Positions 1 through 7,985 of a stretch of DNA of 16,445 nucleotides are shown here, in pieces. Origin of the DNA: Archangium sp. (GTDB lineage: Bacteria; Myxococcota; Myxococcia; Myxococcales; Myxococcaceae); assembly GCA_016793525.1 (NCBI GenBank), contig JAEUJT010000364.1:1-16445 (forward strand). Direction: 5' to 3'. A program made the translations under genes and the position numbers. Under the pieces are notes generated by a model. That model was not told the DNA's origin. It ran no database searches and saw only the letters and a list, made by a program, of their open reading frames with translations. The stretch's first letter is position 1; every line of letters starts with the position of its first letter.

Positions 1-1184
1 TCGCCGGTGTGGCGCTGCTCCGGCCCGGCGTCGTGGAGCGGGTCTTTCAGCGAGGGGAAGCTGACGTACAGCACCGGCGCGTCGGTCAGCTCGCCGTGCT
101 GCGAGACCCGCCACGCGTCGTCGTCGCTCCTCCACGTCTCGTAGAACCACTGGTTCGCCGCGCCCGCCCCTGCGCTGCGGATGTCGCCTTTGAAGCCCAG
201 GTACAGGCACACGTGCGCCGAGGCCGGGGAGAGCGCCGCGACCTCACCCGCCCACGGCTGGGTGCGCACCGATTCGGGCAACAGCCGCTGCACGGTGGAG
301 GCGATGCCCGCGGCGCTGATGACGCGCTTGGCTCGAATCTCCTGGCCGTTGGCGAGACGCACGCCGACCGCCGTGCCGCCCTCGAGGAGAATTTCTTTCA
401 CGTCAGTGGAGATGGCCGTGGCGCCTCCCGCATCGGCCACCGTCTGCAGCAACGTGCGGGCGATCTGCTGCGCGCCGCCGACGGGGTAAAAGCCGCCCCA
501 CAGAAAGTGCTTCACCACCAGCGCCTGCATCGCGAACGAGCTGCGGCTGGGTTTGGAGCCGTAGTACCCCCACTGGGCCGTCAGCACCGTGCGCAGCTTT
601 TCGTCACGCGTCAGGCCATTCACCACCGCCTGGGTGTTGAGCTCGAGCGCGCGCTGCGCCTTGGCCGCGAGCATGGTGTCGACCCGGCTCAGCGACGGAG
701 GCAGTGTTCGCGCGAGGTAATACGCCCGCATGCCCGAGGCGATGTCCTTCACCTGCGCGAAGTAGCCGTCGATGGCCGCCGCTTCGTTGGGGAACGCCGC
801 GACCAGGTTCTCGCGGAAAGCGATGGGGTTGTCGGGGAAGTCGAGCGTCAGGCCTCCGGGGAACTCGAACGTGTCGTACACGCTGCCGAGGCTCGCCCAC
901 TGCAGCGCGCCGCCGGTGAGCGCGTGGAGCAAGCGGCCGGTGAGGCTGCGCATGGTGACTTCACCAACCGCGTGCACGCCGACGTCCCACCGGTAGCCGG
1001 GGCGCTTGAAGGTGTGGGTGAAGCCTCCGGGCTCGTAGTGCTGCTCGAGCACCAGCACCCGGCGCCCAACTTTCGCCAGCAGCGCCGCCGCGGTCATGCC
1101 CCCCATGCCCGAGCCGATGACGATGTCGTCCCATGGGCCGGGTGGAACGTCGCGGCTCCACGGGCGAGGGCGGGTAGGTGTCAT
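1..1184 (-). CDS. FAD-dependent phytoene desaturase / retinol saturase-like oxidoreductase (3' end cut off)
   Basis: A partial gene read leftwards from ATG 1184; about 394 codons are present without a stop before the C-terminus is lost at the window edge. The N-terminus has a Rossmann dinucleotide-binding fold at about residues 19-49, with GSGMGG at 24-29 and the acidic E47 ending beta-2 (VLVLEQH). It is followed by PGGFTHTF, typical of the CrtI/CrtISO/RetSat amine-oxidase-like group. A later GGFYPVGGAQQ segment matches the substrate-domain signature of this group (YPxGG). Such enzymes desaturate, isomerise or saturate polyenes such as carotenoids or retinol; the substrate here cannot be told. 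ATG 1184 is the only ATG in frame, because a TGA lies five codons upstream; no strong Shine-Dalgarno is visible. It diverges from the small precursor gene across 177 bases. A role in modifying that peptide is possible but unsupported. Confidence is high for the family, low for the reaction. Confidence 0.88.
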   Translation of the reverse strand, partial: MTPTRPRPWSRDVPPGPWDDIVIGSGMGGMTAAALLAKVGRRVLVLEQHYEPGGFTHTFKRPGYRWDVGVHAVGEVTMRSLTGRLLHALTGGALQWASLGSVYDTFEFPGGLTLDFPDNPIAFRENLVAAFPNEAAAIDGYFAQVKDIASGMRAYYLARTLPPSLSRVDTMLAAKAQRALELNTQAVVNGLTRDEKLRTVLTAQWGYYGSKPSRSSFAMQALVVKHFLWGGFYPVGGAQQIARTLLQTVADAGGATAISTDVKEILLEGGTAVGVRLANGQEIRAKRVISAAGIASTVQRLLPESVRTQPWAGEVAALSPASAHVCLYLGFKGDIRSAGAGAANQWFYETWRSDDDAWRVSQHGELTDAPVLYVSFPSLKDPLHDAGPEQRHTG

Positions 1185-1231
1185 TGACGCACCATTTCAA
1201 AGACCCGTGGATGCTGGGTTTCGAGCAGCGT

Positions 1232-1249
1232 TTGCCCAAAAATTGGCAA
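1232..1249. promoter_or_regulatory. Inverted repeat, candidate enhancer (upstream activating) site
   Basis: TTGCC, eight bases, GGCAA: a perfect 5-base-arm inverted repeat with an A/T-rich middle inside GC-rich DNA. Its centre lies about 85 bases upstream of the transcription start predicted from the sigma-54 box at 1300-1315, the usual distance range for binding of a Fis-type sigma-54 activator. The sequence shows the repeat; its use as the site for the activator at 9241-10194 is inference. A second, weaker repeat (CTCCA at 1253-1257, TGGAG at 1267-1271) lies closer to the promoter. Confidence 0.4.
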
Positions 1250-1299
1250 GTCCTCCATGGCGACCTTGGAGATCCACCCTGTTGGCTCAACGAAGGGAG

Positions 1300-1315
1300 T
1301 GGCACGTGAGCTGCT
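1300..1315 (+). promoter_or_regulatory. Sigma-54 (RpoN) promoter of the precursor peptide gene
   Basis: The -24 element TGGCACG is a full consensus match, followed by four bases and CTGCT, one mismatch from the -12 consensus TTGCW. The invariant GG (1301-1302) and GC (1313-1314) are exactly ten bases apart, as sigma-54 requires. Transcription should start near 1326, giving a leader of about 36 bases with a ribosome binding site before ATG 1362. The site lies inside a longer in-frame reading (from ATG 1257), which argues that the true start codon is 1362. A sigma-54 activator is encoded in the facing gene string, which supports the call. Confidence 0.72.
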
Positions 1316-1351
1316 ATCGGAATTCTCCGCTACTGACGTCAACTCAAACGG

Positions 1352-1355
1352 GGAG
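1352..1355 (+). promoter_or_regulatory. Ribosome binding site of the precursor peptide gene
   Basis: GGAG six bases before ATG 1362. It decides the start codon in favour of 1362 over the in-frame ATG at 1257, which would lie upstream of the predicted transcription start. Confidence 0.7.
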
Positions 1356-1361
1356 CGAACC

Positions 1362-1709
1362 ATGGCGAAGAACGCAAAAGGGACTGCAAAAGGCGAAGTC
1401 ACGAAGCTCAGCAAGAAGCAGATGAAGGCGATGATGGGCGGAATCAAGTGCAATGGCGTCGACTACGGTCTCAATTTGACCGTCTCTGACATTCGGGGCC
1501 CTGTTTACAGCCTCAAGCTCGGTGGCTCCACGGGCAAGCTCATCGCCGTCTGCACCGGCAACGCCACCAATTGCGTGTGCGCGAGCGGGAGCGCCGGCAT
1601 CGTCCTCACGCCTGGCGGCCTCCCCCCGCCGACGCTCTCGGGCAACACCGTGCTGCCGGGCAGTGGCGGTGGCGGTGGTATCGGTGTCGGTGGTCTCGGC
1701 CGGAAGTAG
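1362..1709 (+). CDS. Double-glycine leader secreted peptide precursor (bacteriocin/RiPP-like)
   Basis: A 115-residue protein. Residues 1-27 are a lysine-rich leader ending LSKKQMKAMMGG. Counting back from the second glycine, positions -4, -7, -12 and -15 are M, M, L and V, the hydrophobic spacing recognised by C39 peptidases. Cleavage after G27 would release an 88-residue core with four cysteines (C30, C64, C71, C73), a PPP turn near 88-90 and a glycine-rich tail (100-113) ending in R-K. There is no Sec signal peptide. An exporter with an intact C39 peptidase ends 123 bases away on the other strand, so leader processing and export by it is the natural reading. No modifying enzyme is recognised nearby. 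The product could be an antimicrobial like Gly-rich class II microcins, or a signal; nothing in the sequence separates these. It is driven by the sigma-54 promoter at 1300-1315 and ended by the terminator at 1741-1781. No named family was recognised for the core. Confidence 0.82.
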   Translation: MAKNAKGTAKGEVTKLSKKQMKAMMGGIKCNGVDYGLNLTVSDIRGPVYSLKLGGSTGKLIAVCTGNATNCVCASGSAGIVLTPGGLPPPTLSGNTVLPGSGGGGGIGVGGLGRK

Positions 1710-1740
1710 CGCGGCAGCGACGTTCCGAGCTTCTCATCGA

Positions 1741-1781
1741 AGGCCGAGATCGAGCTCACCCTCGATCTCGGTCTTTTTTTT
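1741..1781 (+). terminator. Intrinsic terminator after the precursor gene
   Basis: An 11-base perfect stem (1744-1754 with 1761-1771), extendable to 14 pairs with one G-U, closes a six-base loop and is followed by eight T (1774-1781). It begins about 30 bases after the precursor stop. The T-run is only on the plus strand, so it should stop the precursor transcript before it runs antisense into the exporter gene. It offers no equivalent stop for the minus-strand operon. Confidence 0.9.
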
Positions 1782-1832
1782 CTGTGGCTCTTCGAAGTAC
1801 GGGCCGGCTTCGAGCGACGGCGTTGTCTGCGA

Positions 1833-4800
1833 CTACGCAGACATCTGGCGGCGGAACAAATCGAAGTACAGACCGCGGCGCTCCATGAGGGCGAAGTGGT
1901 TGCCGAGCTCGACCAGGTGGCCGTTGTCGAGCACCACGATGGTGTCGGCGTGCATGATGGTGTTGAGCCGGTGCGCGATGACAATGGTTGTCTTCTTGCG
2001 CTTCTTGATGCCGCGCACGATGCGCTGCTCCGAAATGGCGTCGAGCGCCGAGGTCGCCTCGTCCATCACCAGAATTGGCGGGTCTCGGTAAAACGCGCGC
2101 GCGATGTTGAGGCGCTGCCGCTGCCCACCCGACAGCCCCGAGCCACCTTCGCCCAGCAGCGTCGAGTAGCCGTCGGGCAGCTTGGCGATGAATTCGTGCG
2201 CGTCGGCGGCCACCGCGGCCTCCATCACTCGGTTGAATGACGGGCTGGGGTCTCCGAGCGCGATGTTCTCGAGAATGCTGCCCGAGAAGACGCTGTTGTC
2301 TTGAACGATGACGCCCACCTGGCGGCGCACCCAGTCGAGCGGCGCCTGCGAGGTGTCGACGCCGTCGATGAACACCTTGCCCTGCGTCGGCGCGTAGAGG
2401 TGGTTGATCATGTACCCGAGCGTCGTCTTGCCCGAGCCGCTGCGCCCCACGAAGGCCACCGTCGAGCCTGGCTCGACCTTGATCGAGATGTCTTCGAGCA
2501 CCTGCGGCGACAAGTCTCCGCCGTACTGGAAGCCAACGCCGCGCAGCTCGATGCCTCCCTTGGCCGTCGACGGCGGCGGGGCCACATCGTCGCCCTCTTC
2601 GTCGCGCTCTTCTGACGGCGAGGTCACCACGTCGTCGATGCGCGTCAGCGAGCGCGACAGCTCCTTCATCGACGACCACTCCTGCACGATGGAAAAGAGC
2701 GGCCCCAGCACGCTGCCGAGGAGGGTGTTCACCGCCACCACCTGGCCCAGCGTCAGCTCTTGGCGCATGTAGAGCAGCGCCGTCACCACCAGGAACACCA
2801 GCGCCGACAGCGCCTGCAAGAAGCCGCTGAACGACTGTACGAAGCCCGACCAGTTCAAGAACTCCAGCCGCAGCTTCAGCCCCTCGGCCACCGCGTGTTG
2901 CCAGCGCCAGCGCGCCGTCACCGTGGCGTCGAGCGACTTGATGGTCTCGAGGCTGCTGAAGTGTTCGAACGTGAGGCTCGCCACCTTGCCGCCCGCCTTG
3001 AAGCCCTTGGTCAGGTTGAGGTTGAGCCGCTTGTTCATCAGCACCACCACCGCCACCAGCGGCACCAGGCACAGCACTACCAGGCCCACCAGCTTCCACT
3101 GGTAGGCCGCGAGAATGGCGATGTACGCGGTCGCGGTCAGCGCGTTGATGAGCAGCGAGGGAAACTTCGACGTCGCGAACTCCCGCACTTCGCGCAGCTG
3201 ATCGAGCCGGGTGGTGATGTCGCCTACCCGCCGCACCGCGAAGAACGCCAGCGGCAGCGACAACACGTGTTTCATGAACAGCGTCGAGAACTTCGCGTCG
3301 AGCCGGCTCGCCAGGTGCGTCGTCAGGTACCCGCGCACCCAGCTCGCCAGGCCCGACACGCCGTTGAGCACCAGCACGCCGAGCGCCAGCGCGTTGAGCA
3401 GCCCCTTCTTCTGCTCGACCAGCACCGCGTCGAACACGAACTGCAGGAACAGCGGCGTGGCCAACCCCAACACGAAGGTCAGCAGCGAGACGAGCACGAT
3501 TTCGCCCAGCTGCGCCCACGAGCCGTTGAGGAGCGCGCCGTACTTCCACAGCTCTTGCCGGCTCTCGGGGAACGTCTGCAGCCGCTCGGTGGGCTTCAGC
3601 AGCAGCGCGACCTGCGAGTAGTCTTTCTGAAAGTCGTCGAGCGAGCGCTCCACCAGGCCCATGGCCGGGTCGCCCACCTTCACCCGCTTGTCGTCGAACT
3701 CGTAGACGACCACGAAGTGGTACTCGCAGAGCGCGATGAAGGGGAGCCGCAGCCCCTCGAGCCCCTTGAGCGACGCCATCACGCCGATGGCCTCGAACCC
3801 GACGTGGCTCGCCGCCTGCTTCAGCGCCAGCATCGACGCGCCGTCTTTCGATACCTGCACCAGCGAGCGGAACGACGCGACCGTCACGTGGCGCCCGTAG
3901 AACTGGGTCACCATCGACATGCAGGCCGCGCCGCAGTCCATCTCCTCGTGCTGCAACACGATGGGCCGCTTGCGCCGGCGCAGCTTGGCCAGCTCGTCCT
4001 CGTCGCACTGAAAATGCTCGACCTCGAGCCCGTCGTCGTCGTCTTCGTCGTCGAGCACCTTGGGCGTGTCGGCGTTGGCCGGCGCCTGCGTTTGGCTCTG
4101 CTTGAGCGACTGCGACGCCTCGGCCGAGGTGAACGGGTCGGCGAACGCGAGGAACTGCTGCGCCTTGGCTGGGTTCACCAGCTGCGGCCACTGCTCGCGC
4201 GACACCAGCCACACCCGGGTGTGCGCTTTGATGTCCCAGGTCACGCCGCTCTGGCCGCCGATGAGCAGGTAGTCGCCGGGCGCGTAGCTGGCGATGACCC
4301 GCGGCCTCGGCCCCTCGGAGCTCAGCGTCAGGCCGCCCTCATGCACCACCGCCAAGAAGGCCTTCGCCGGGCGCGCCTCTGACGAGGTCTGGAGCGGGGT
4401 GAGCGCCAGCGCGGCGATGGTGAGCTCGATCTCCAGCTCGGAGAACCCAAAGAAGCGCAGGTCGGTCGCCAGCTTCTCGAGCTCGGCGTGTTCGCTGGTG
4501 CGCGTGACATAGTCGCGCAGCTTGGGCGTCTGCTCCAAGATGGTGTCGAAGGCGCCTCGAGCGAAAGACAGCACCGCGCACGGCGTCTCCGCGTACCAGT
4601 CGTTCTGCCAGTGGGTCTCGTTGGTGAGCAGCGTGCGCAGCTCGATGACCCGCCCGGCGCTCACCTGCCCGCGCGGCACGGTGCGGTCGAAGCGCGCGAA
4701 GAGCGAGACCTCGCCCGAGAAGACGAGCGACACCTGGTTCGGCTGGGTCGAGCGCTTGATCGGCTGGCCCGCCGAGTACGCCTCGAAGGTCGCGTCGCTC

Positions 4801-4889
4801 AGCAGCAGCTGCCGCTGCGCCGGGGTGAGCAGCACCGCCAGCGACCATCGCGCCTCGAGCTGCGCCGCTGTGGGGAGGTTCGCCGCCAT
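1833..4889 (-). CDS. C39 peptidase-containing ABC exporter with N-terminal cNMP-binding-like domains
   Basis: 1018 residues, well above the roughly 700 usual for a C39 exporter because of an extra N-terminal half. Residues about 20-125 and 140-245 resemble two cyclic-nucleotide-binding folds, but the phosphate-binding cassette is not well kept. An acidic stretch (280-299) leads to the C39 peptidase (308-435) with catalytic C319 in DCGAAC, H391 and D407 all present. A membrane domain spans about 455-730 and the ATPase 778-1018: Walker A GRSGSGKT 815-822, LSGGQ 919-923, Walker B with E944, and H973. It should cut double-glycine leaders in the cytoplasm and export the mature peptide across the inner membrane. 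ATG 4889 is nine bases after the previous stop, with a ribosome binding site at 4894-4899. The best substrate candidate is the peptide at 1362-1709, whose gene points towards the 3' end of this one. Confidence 0.93.
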   Translation of the reverse strand: MAANLPTAAQLEARWSLAVLLTPAQRQLLLSDATFEAYSAGQPIKRSTQPNQVSLVFSGEVSLFARFDRTVPRGQVSAGRVIELRTLLTNETHWQNDWYAETPCAVLSFARGAFDTILEQTPKLRDYVTRTSEHAELEKLATDLRFFGFSELEIELTIAALALTPLQTSSEARPAKAFLAVVHEGGLTLSSEGPRPRVIASYAPGDYLLIGGQSGVTWDIKAHTRVWLVSREQWPQLVNPAKAQQFLAFADPFTSAEASQSLKQSQTQAPANADTPKVLDDEDDDDGLEVEHFQCDEDELAKLRRRKRPIVLQHEEMDCGAACMSMVTQFYGRHVTVASFRSLVQVSKDGASMLALKQAASHVGFEAIGVMASLKGLEGLRLPFIALCEYHFVVVYEFDDKRVKVGDPAMGLVERSLDDFQKDYSQVALLLKPTERLQTFPESRQELWKYGALLNGSWAQLGEIVLVSLLTFVLGLATPLFLQFVFDAVLVEQKKGLLNALALGVLVLNGVSGLASWVRGYLTTHLASRLDAKFSTLFMKHVLSLPLAFFAVRRVGDITTRLDQLREVREFATSKFPSLLINALTATAYIAILAAYQWKLVGLVVLCLVPLVAVVVLMNKRLNLNLTKGFKAGGKVASLTFEHFSSLETIKSLDATVTARWRWQHAVAEGLKLRLEFLNWSGFVQSFSGFLQALSALVFLVVTALLYMRQELTLGQVVAVNTLLGSVLGPLFSIVQEWSSMKELSRSLTRIDDVVTSPSEERDEEGDDVAPPPSTAKGGIELRGVGFQYGGDLSPQVLEDISIKVEPGSTVAFVGRSGSGKTTLGYMINHLYAPTQGKVFIDGVDTSQAPLDWVRRQVGVIVQDNSVFSGSILENIALGDPSPSFNRVMEAAVAADAHEFIAKLPDGYSTLLGEGGSGLSGGQRQRLNIARAFYRDPPILVMDEATSALDAISEQRIVRGIKKRKKTTIVIAHRLNTIMHADTIVVLDNGHLVELGNHFALMERRGLYFDLFRRQMSA

Positions 4890-4893
4890 CGCG

Positions 4894-4899
4894 TTCCTT
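4894..4899 (-). promoter_or_regulatory. Ribosome binding site overlapping the upstream stop codon
   Basis: AAGGAA, four bases before ATG 4889 and overlapping the TGA (4901-4899) of the upstream exporter gene. This supports ATG 4889 as the start and translational coupling of the two exporter subunits. Confidence 0.7.
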
Positions 4900-7800
4900 C
4901 ACGACTCCGGGGTGTTGAGCTGGTGCTCGAACAGCTCGGCGTAGTGACCGCCCCGCTCGAGCAACTCGGTGTGGGTGCCGTCTTCGACGATCTGCCCGTC
5001 GCGCATCACCAAGATGCGGTCGGCGTTGCGAATGGTGGAGAGCCGGTGCGCGATGACGATGCTCGTCTTGCCCTTGAGAATCTCGCGCATGCTGTCGACC
5101 ACCGCCTGCTCGCTCTCGGCGTCGAGCGCGCTGGTCGCCTCGTCCATGATCATGATCTGCGGCGCGCGGTAGAGCGTACGAGCGATGGCGAGCCGCTGCT
5201 TCTGGCCACCAGACAGGCCCATGCCACCTTCACCGAGGAACTGCTTCATGCCCATCGGCATCTCGTCGATGAAGCCGCTCGCGTGCGCGTCATTCGCCGC
5301 CGCCATCACCCGGGCGCCTTCGGGCGCGTCGTCGCCGTACGCAATGTTGTCTTCGAGCGTGCCCTGGAACAGGTCGTTGCCCTGCATGATGTAGCCGATC
5401 TGCCGGCGCAGCGAGGGCAGCGACACGAAGGTGCTGTCGAACTGGTCGTAGAGCATGCGCCCGCTCGACGGCCGCACGTTGCCCGCGATGAGGTTCGCCA
5501 GCGTCGTCTTGCCGCAGCCGCTGCGCCCCACGATGGCCACCACCTGCTGGGGAAAGATGGTGAGCGACACGTCGCGCAGCACCCAGTCGTTGCTCGACGG
5601 GTACTTGAAGTGCACGTGCTCGAGCTTGATTTTGCCGCGCAGGGGGAAGCAGTGGGTGACGCTCGCGCGCTCGGGCGCGAACTCTTCGGGGGCGTTGAGA
5701 ATGGTCGCCACGTTGTTCGTTGCCAGCTTGGTGCGCTGGTACTGGCCGAACAGCCCCGCGAAGCCGGTGAGCGCCCCCACCACCTGCCCCAGGTACGCGC
5801 TCGCCGCGAGAATGGCCCCCGGGCTCAAGCTGCCCTGCAACGCCAGGTTGCACACGAACCACAGCCCACCGACCCGCGCCATCGACCCGAGGAACTGCAC
5901 CGCCCCCTCGAGCGCGCTCGACTGCAGGTTCGCCGTGGTCGAGAGCCGCAGCCCGGTGACGAAGGCGTCGCAGTAGCGGCGCAACATCGCCTTCTCGGCC
6001 CGTGAGGCCTTCACCGTGGTGATGGCCGACAGCTGCTCGGTGACGAGGCTTTTGCGCAGCGTCTCGTAGGCGTAGGCGCCGCTCAGGCGCTTCATCACGT
6101 ACATGCCCGCGCCGATCTGAAGCGCCATCACCGTGACGCCGAGGCCCAGCGCCAGCACCGCCACCGAGGCGCTGTAGCTCGCCAGCAGCGCCACGTAGAG
6201 AAACACCGCCGCGCCCTGGGTCACCGCGTTGAGCGTGCTGCCCGACACGAAGCCGCGAATCTGCTCGAGCTCGCCGAGGCGGGTGAGCATCTCGCCCGCC
6301 TTGCGGTTCGAGAAGAACGACAGCGGCGTGCCGAGCGCCCGGCGGTAGAGCAGGCCCTGCAGGTCGTAGTCGACCTCCATCAACGCGCGCGACAGCACGC
6401 GGTTGCCCACGAAGTCGACCGCGGCTTGCAGCAGCGCCACGATGGCGTAGCCCGCCGCCAGCCCCCACAGCACCTGCGTGTCGCGCAGGGTGAGCACGTC
6501 ATCGAGCAGGTGCTCCATGAACTTCGGCTGCGCGGCGCCGAGCATCATCTCGATGAGCGACAACACCCCGACGATGATGAGCGCGGTGCGGTGCTCGAGC
6601 ACCTTCGTCGCCATGGTGGTGAGTGGCGATTCACCTCGGGCCTGAGTCAGCGAGCCCTCGAGCACCCAGCCGTCGCTCTCGAGCGCCAGGTCGGCCCAGC
6701 TCACCTCGACGAAGCCGCGCACCGGATCATGGAGGAGGAACTGGTGGCGCTTCTCGTCGTTCGCCAACAGCACGACCAACCGCTCTCCCAGCCGCGTCAG
6801 CACCGGTAACGCCAGGCCGGTGTCGGAGTCGGGCGCCCAGCGCCGCAGCCGCGTCTGCACCCCGTACGGCTCGATGCAGGTGGCCAGCCGCAACGCGGTC
6901 ACCCGGCCCAGGCCCTCGAGCTCTTCTTTGAGCGCGCCGAAGTTGCCCGACCGGCCCTTGAGCGAGAGGAAGTTCGCCACGCTTGCGGCGTAGGTGTGGT
7001 GGTCTTTCTCGGCCCGCACCAGCTCCGACAGGTCGGTGCCAAACCGCAGCTGGCTCAGCCACTTCTGCGACGCGGGTTTCCCCGGGAGCGGCGCCGCGGG
7101 GCGGTAGGCCGGGGCAACCGTCGTGCGCTCGCCCGCATACGCGAGGATGCACGGCTCGTCGTAGAGCGTCTCCAGCGTGTTCGAGTCGGGGTCGACCGAG
7201 CGCGAGAGAAAGGCGCGCAGCGGCTCGATGGGCGCCACGTGCATGCGCAGGTCTTGCAGCGGCACCGCCTCGTACGCCCAGCGGAACGGGCTCACCAGCG
7301 CCGCGCCACCGAAGTACGCGCCTTCGCCCAGCTCGACGGTGTTGCGGTCGAAGCGGTCACCCAGCTTCGTCAACCGCAGCGCGCCCGAGGCGACGAAGAT
7401 GAAGTGTTCGCGCCAGGCCTCCAACGGCCGGCCCTGCGGCACCAGCTCGGTGTCGTCGCGCACGAGCGAGAAGAGCTCGACCACTTTGTCCATCGACAGG
7501 CCGGAGTCGACCAGCGCCTGGCGAAACTTGCGCAGCCCCGCCGACGCCGTAATCAACCGCAGGTAGTGCGCCACCTGCGGGTGCCGCTCGAGCAGCTGAA
7601 TGAACTCCGCGCGCTCGAGAAACAGCACCGACGTGTTCTGCTCGGCGATGGCGGAGAAAGGGAACGAGCGGCCCAGCAGCAGCTCACGCAGCGCCAGCGA
7701 GCGCCCCGCCTTCAGAAAGCCCGCGGGCTGCGTCTCACCCCGGCGGTCGACGGTGCTCAGCTGCAGCCCGCCGGAGAGCGGGAGGATGAGCTGCTTGATC

Positions 7801-7985
7801 TCGGTGTTCTGCCGGCAGATGGCCTGGCCCTTCGCCACCACCCGAATCGCGCCGCGCTCGACCAGCAGCTTGCCCAACCCCGGCACCACCGAGAGCAGCG
7901 ACTTCGCCCAGATCTCCTCGAGAATGCGCGAGCGCCGGCCGTCGAACGTGGGCGCCGGAGCGGCTTTCGCGCTCTCAGCCCTCAA
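4899..7985 (-). CDS. ABC exporter with degenerate C39-like domain and N-terminal cNMP-binding-like domains
   Basis: 1028 residues with the same plan as its downstream neighbour. Residues about 30-145 and 160-265 look like two degenerate cyclic-nucleotide-binding folds. Residues about 305-445 occupy the place of the C39 peptidase, but the expected Cys position appears to be Thr331 (TYAAS in place of CGAA) and the His position Arg402; only an Asp (D420, HDPVRG) is kept. This half should bind leaders or act structurally without cutting. A membrane domain spans about 460-740. The ATPase is complete: Walker A GRSGCGKT 820-827, LSGGQ 924-928, Walker B D948-E949, H980. The start is TTG 7985, overlapping the preceding stop as TTGA, so translation is probably coupled. 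Two-ABC-protein bacteriocin export loci (the NHLM type) also pair a peptidase-bearing and a peptidase-free subunit, and these two may form a heterodimer. That assignment is inference. Confidence 0.9.
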   Translation of the reverse strand: MRAESAKAAPAPTFDGRRSRILEEIWAKSLLSVVPGLGKLLVERGAIRVVAKGQAICRQNTEIKQLILPLSGGLQLSTVDRRGETQPAGFLKAGRSLALRELLLGRSFPFSAIAEQNTSVLFLERAEFIQLLERHPQVAHYLRLITASAGLRKFRQALVDSGLSMDKVVELFSLVRDDTELVPQGRPLEAWREHFIFVASGALRLTKLGDRFDRNTVELGEGAYFGGAALVSPFRWAYEAVPLQDLRMHVAPIEPLRAFLSRSVDPDSNTLETLYDEPCILAYAGERTTVAPAYRPAAPLPGKPASQKWLSQLRFGTDLSELVRAEKDHHTYAASVANFLSLKGRSGNFGALKEELEGLGRVTALRLATCIEPYGVQTRLRRWAPDSDTGLALPVLTRLGERLVVLLANDEKRHQFLLHDPVRGFVEVSWADLALESDGWVLEGSLTQARGESPLTTMATKVLEHRTALIIVGVLSLIEMMLGAAQPKFMEHLLDDVLTLRDTQVLWGLAAGYAIVALLQAAVDFVGNRVLSRALMEVDYDLQGLLYRRALGTPLSFFSNRKAGEMLTRLGELEQIRGFVSGSTLNAVTQGAAVFLYVALLASYSASVAVLALGLGVTVMALQIGAGMYVMKRLSGAYAYETLRKSLVTEQLSAITTVKASRAEKAMLRRYCDAFVTGLRLSTTANLQSSALEGAVQFLGSMARVGGLWFVCNLALQGSLSPGAILAASAYLGQVVGALTGFAGLFGQYQRTKLATNNVATILNAPEEFAPERASVTHCFPLRGKIKLEHVHFKYPSSNDWVLRDVSLTIFPQQVVAIVGRSGCGKTTLANLIAGNVRPSSGRMLYDQFDSTFVSLPSLRRQIGYIMQGNDLFQGTLEDNIAYGDDAPEGARVMAAANDAHASGFIDEMPMGMKQFLGEGGMGLSGGQKQRLAIARTLYRAPQIMIMDEATSALDAESEQAVVDSMREILKGKTSIVIAHRLSTIRNADRILVMRDGQIVEDGTHTELLERGGHYAELFEHQLNTPES

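Noticed and set aside
1257..1361. In-frame N-terminal extension of the precursor from ATG 1257.
   Set aside because: It would span the sigma-54 box and start before the predicted transcript; ATG 1362 has its own ribosome binding site and gives a standard leader.
1181..1453. Minus-strand 90-residue reading with a hydrophobic N-terminus, ending in an ATGA overlap with the oxidoreductase start.
   Set aside because: It lies antisense to the precursor leader and the sigma-54 promoter; its hydrophobic start is the complement of the Lys-rich leader codons. No ribosome binding site or family is seen, although the ATGA overlap is tempting.
1792..1813. Hairpin TCGAAG / CTTCGA just past the exporter stop.
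   Set aside because: Six-base stem with a ten-base loop and no T-run on the minus strand; not a convincing terminator.
1756..4212. Long minus-strand frame (818 codons) in another phase of the exporter.
   Set aside because: Arg/Ala/Gly-rich out-of-phase shadow without domains.
2760..4382. Long plus-strand open frame (540 codons) opposite the C39 exporter.
   Set aside because: Composition is dominated by R, H, Q, E and L, typical of antisense of a GC-rich gene; the minus strand has every exporter motif.
4488..6005. Plus-strand 505-codon frame opposite the second exporter.
   Set aside because: Antisense shadow rich in R, H, E and Q; no motif.
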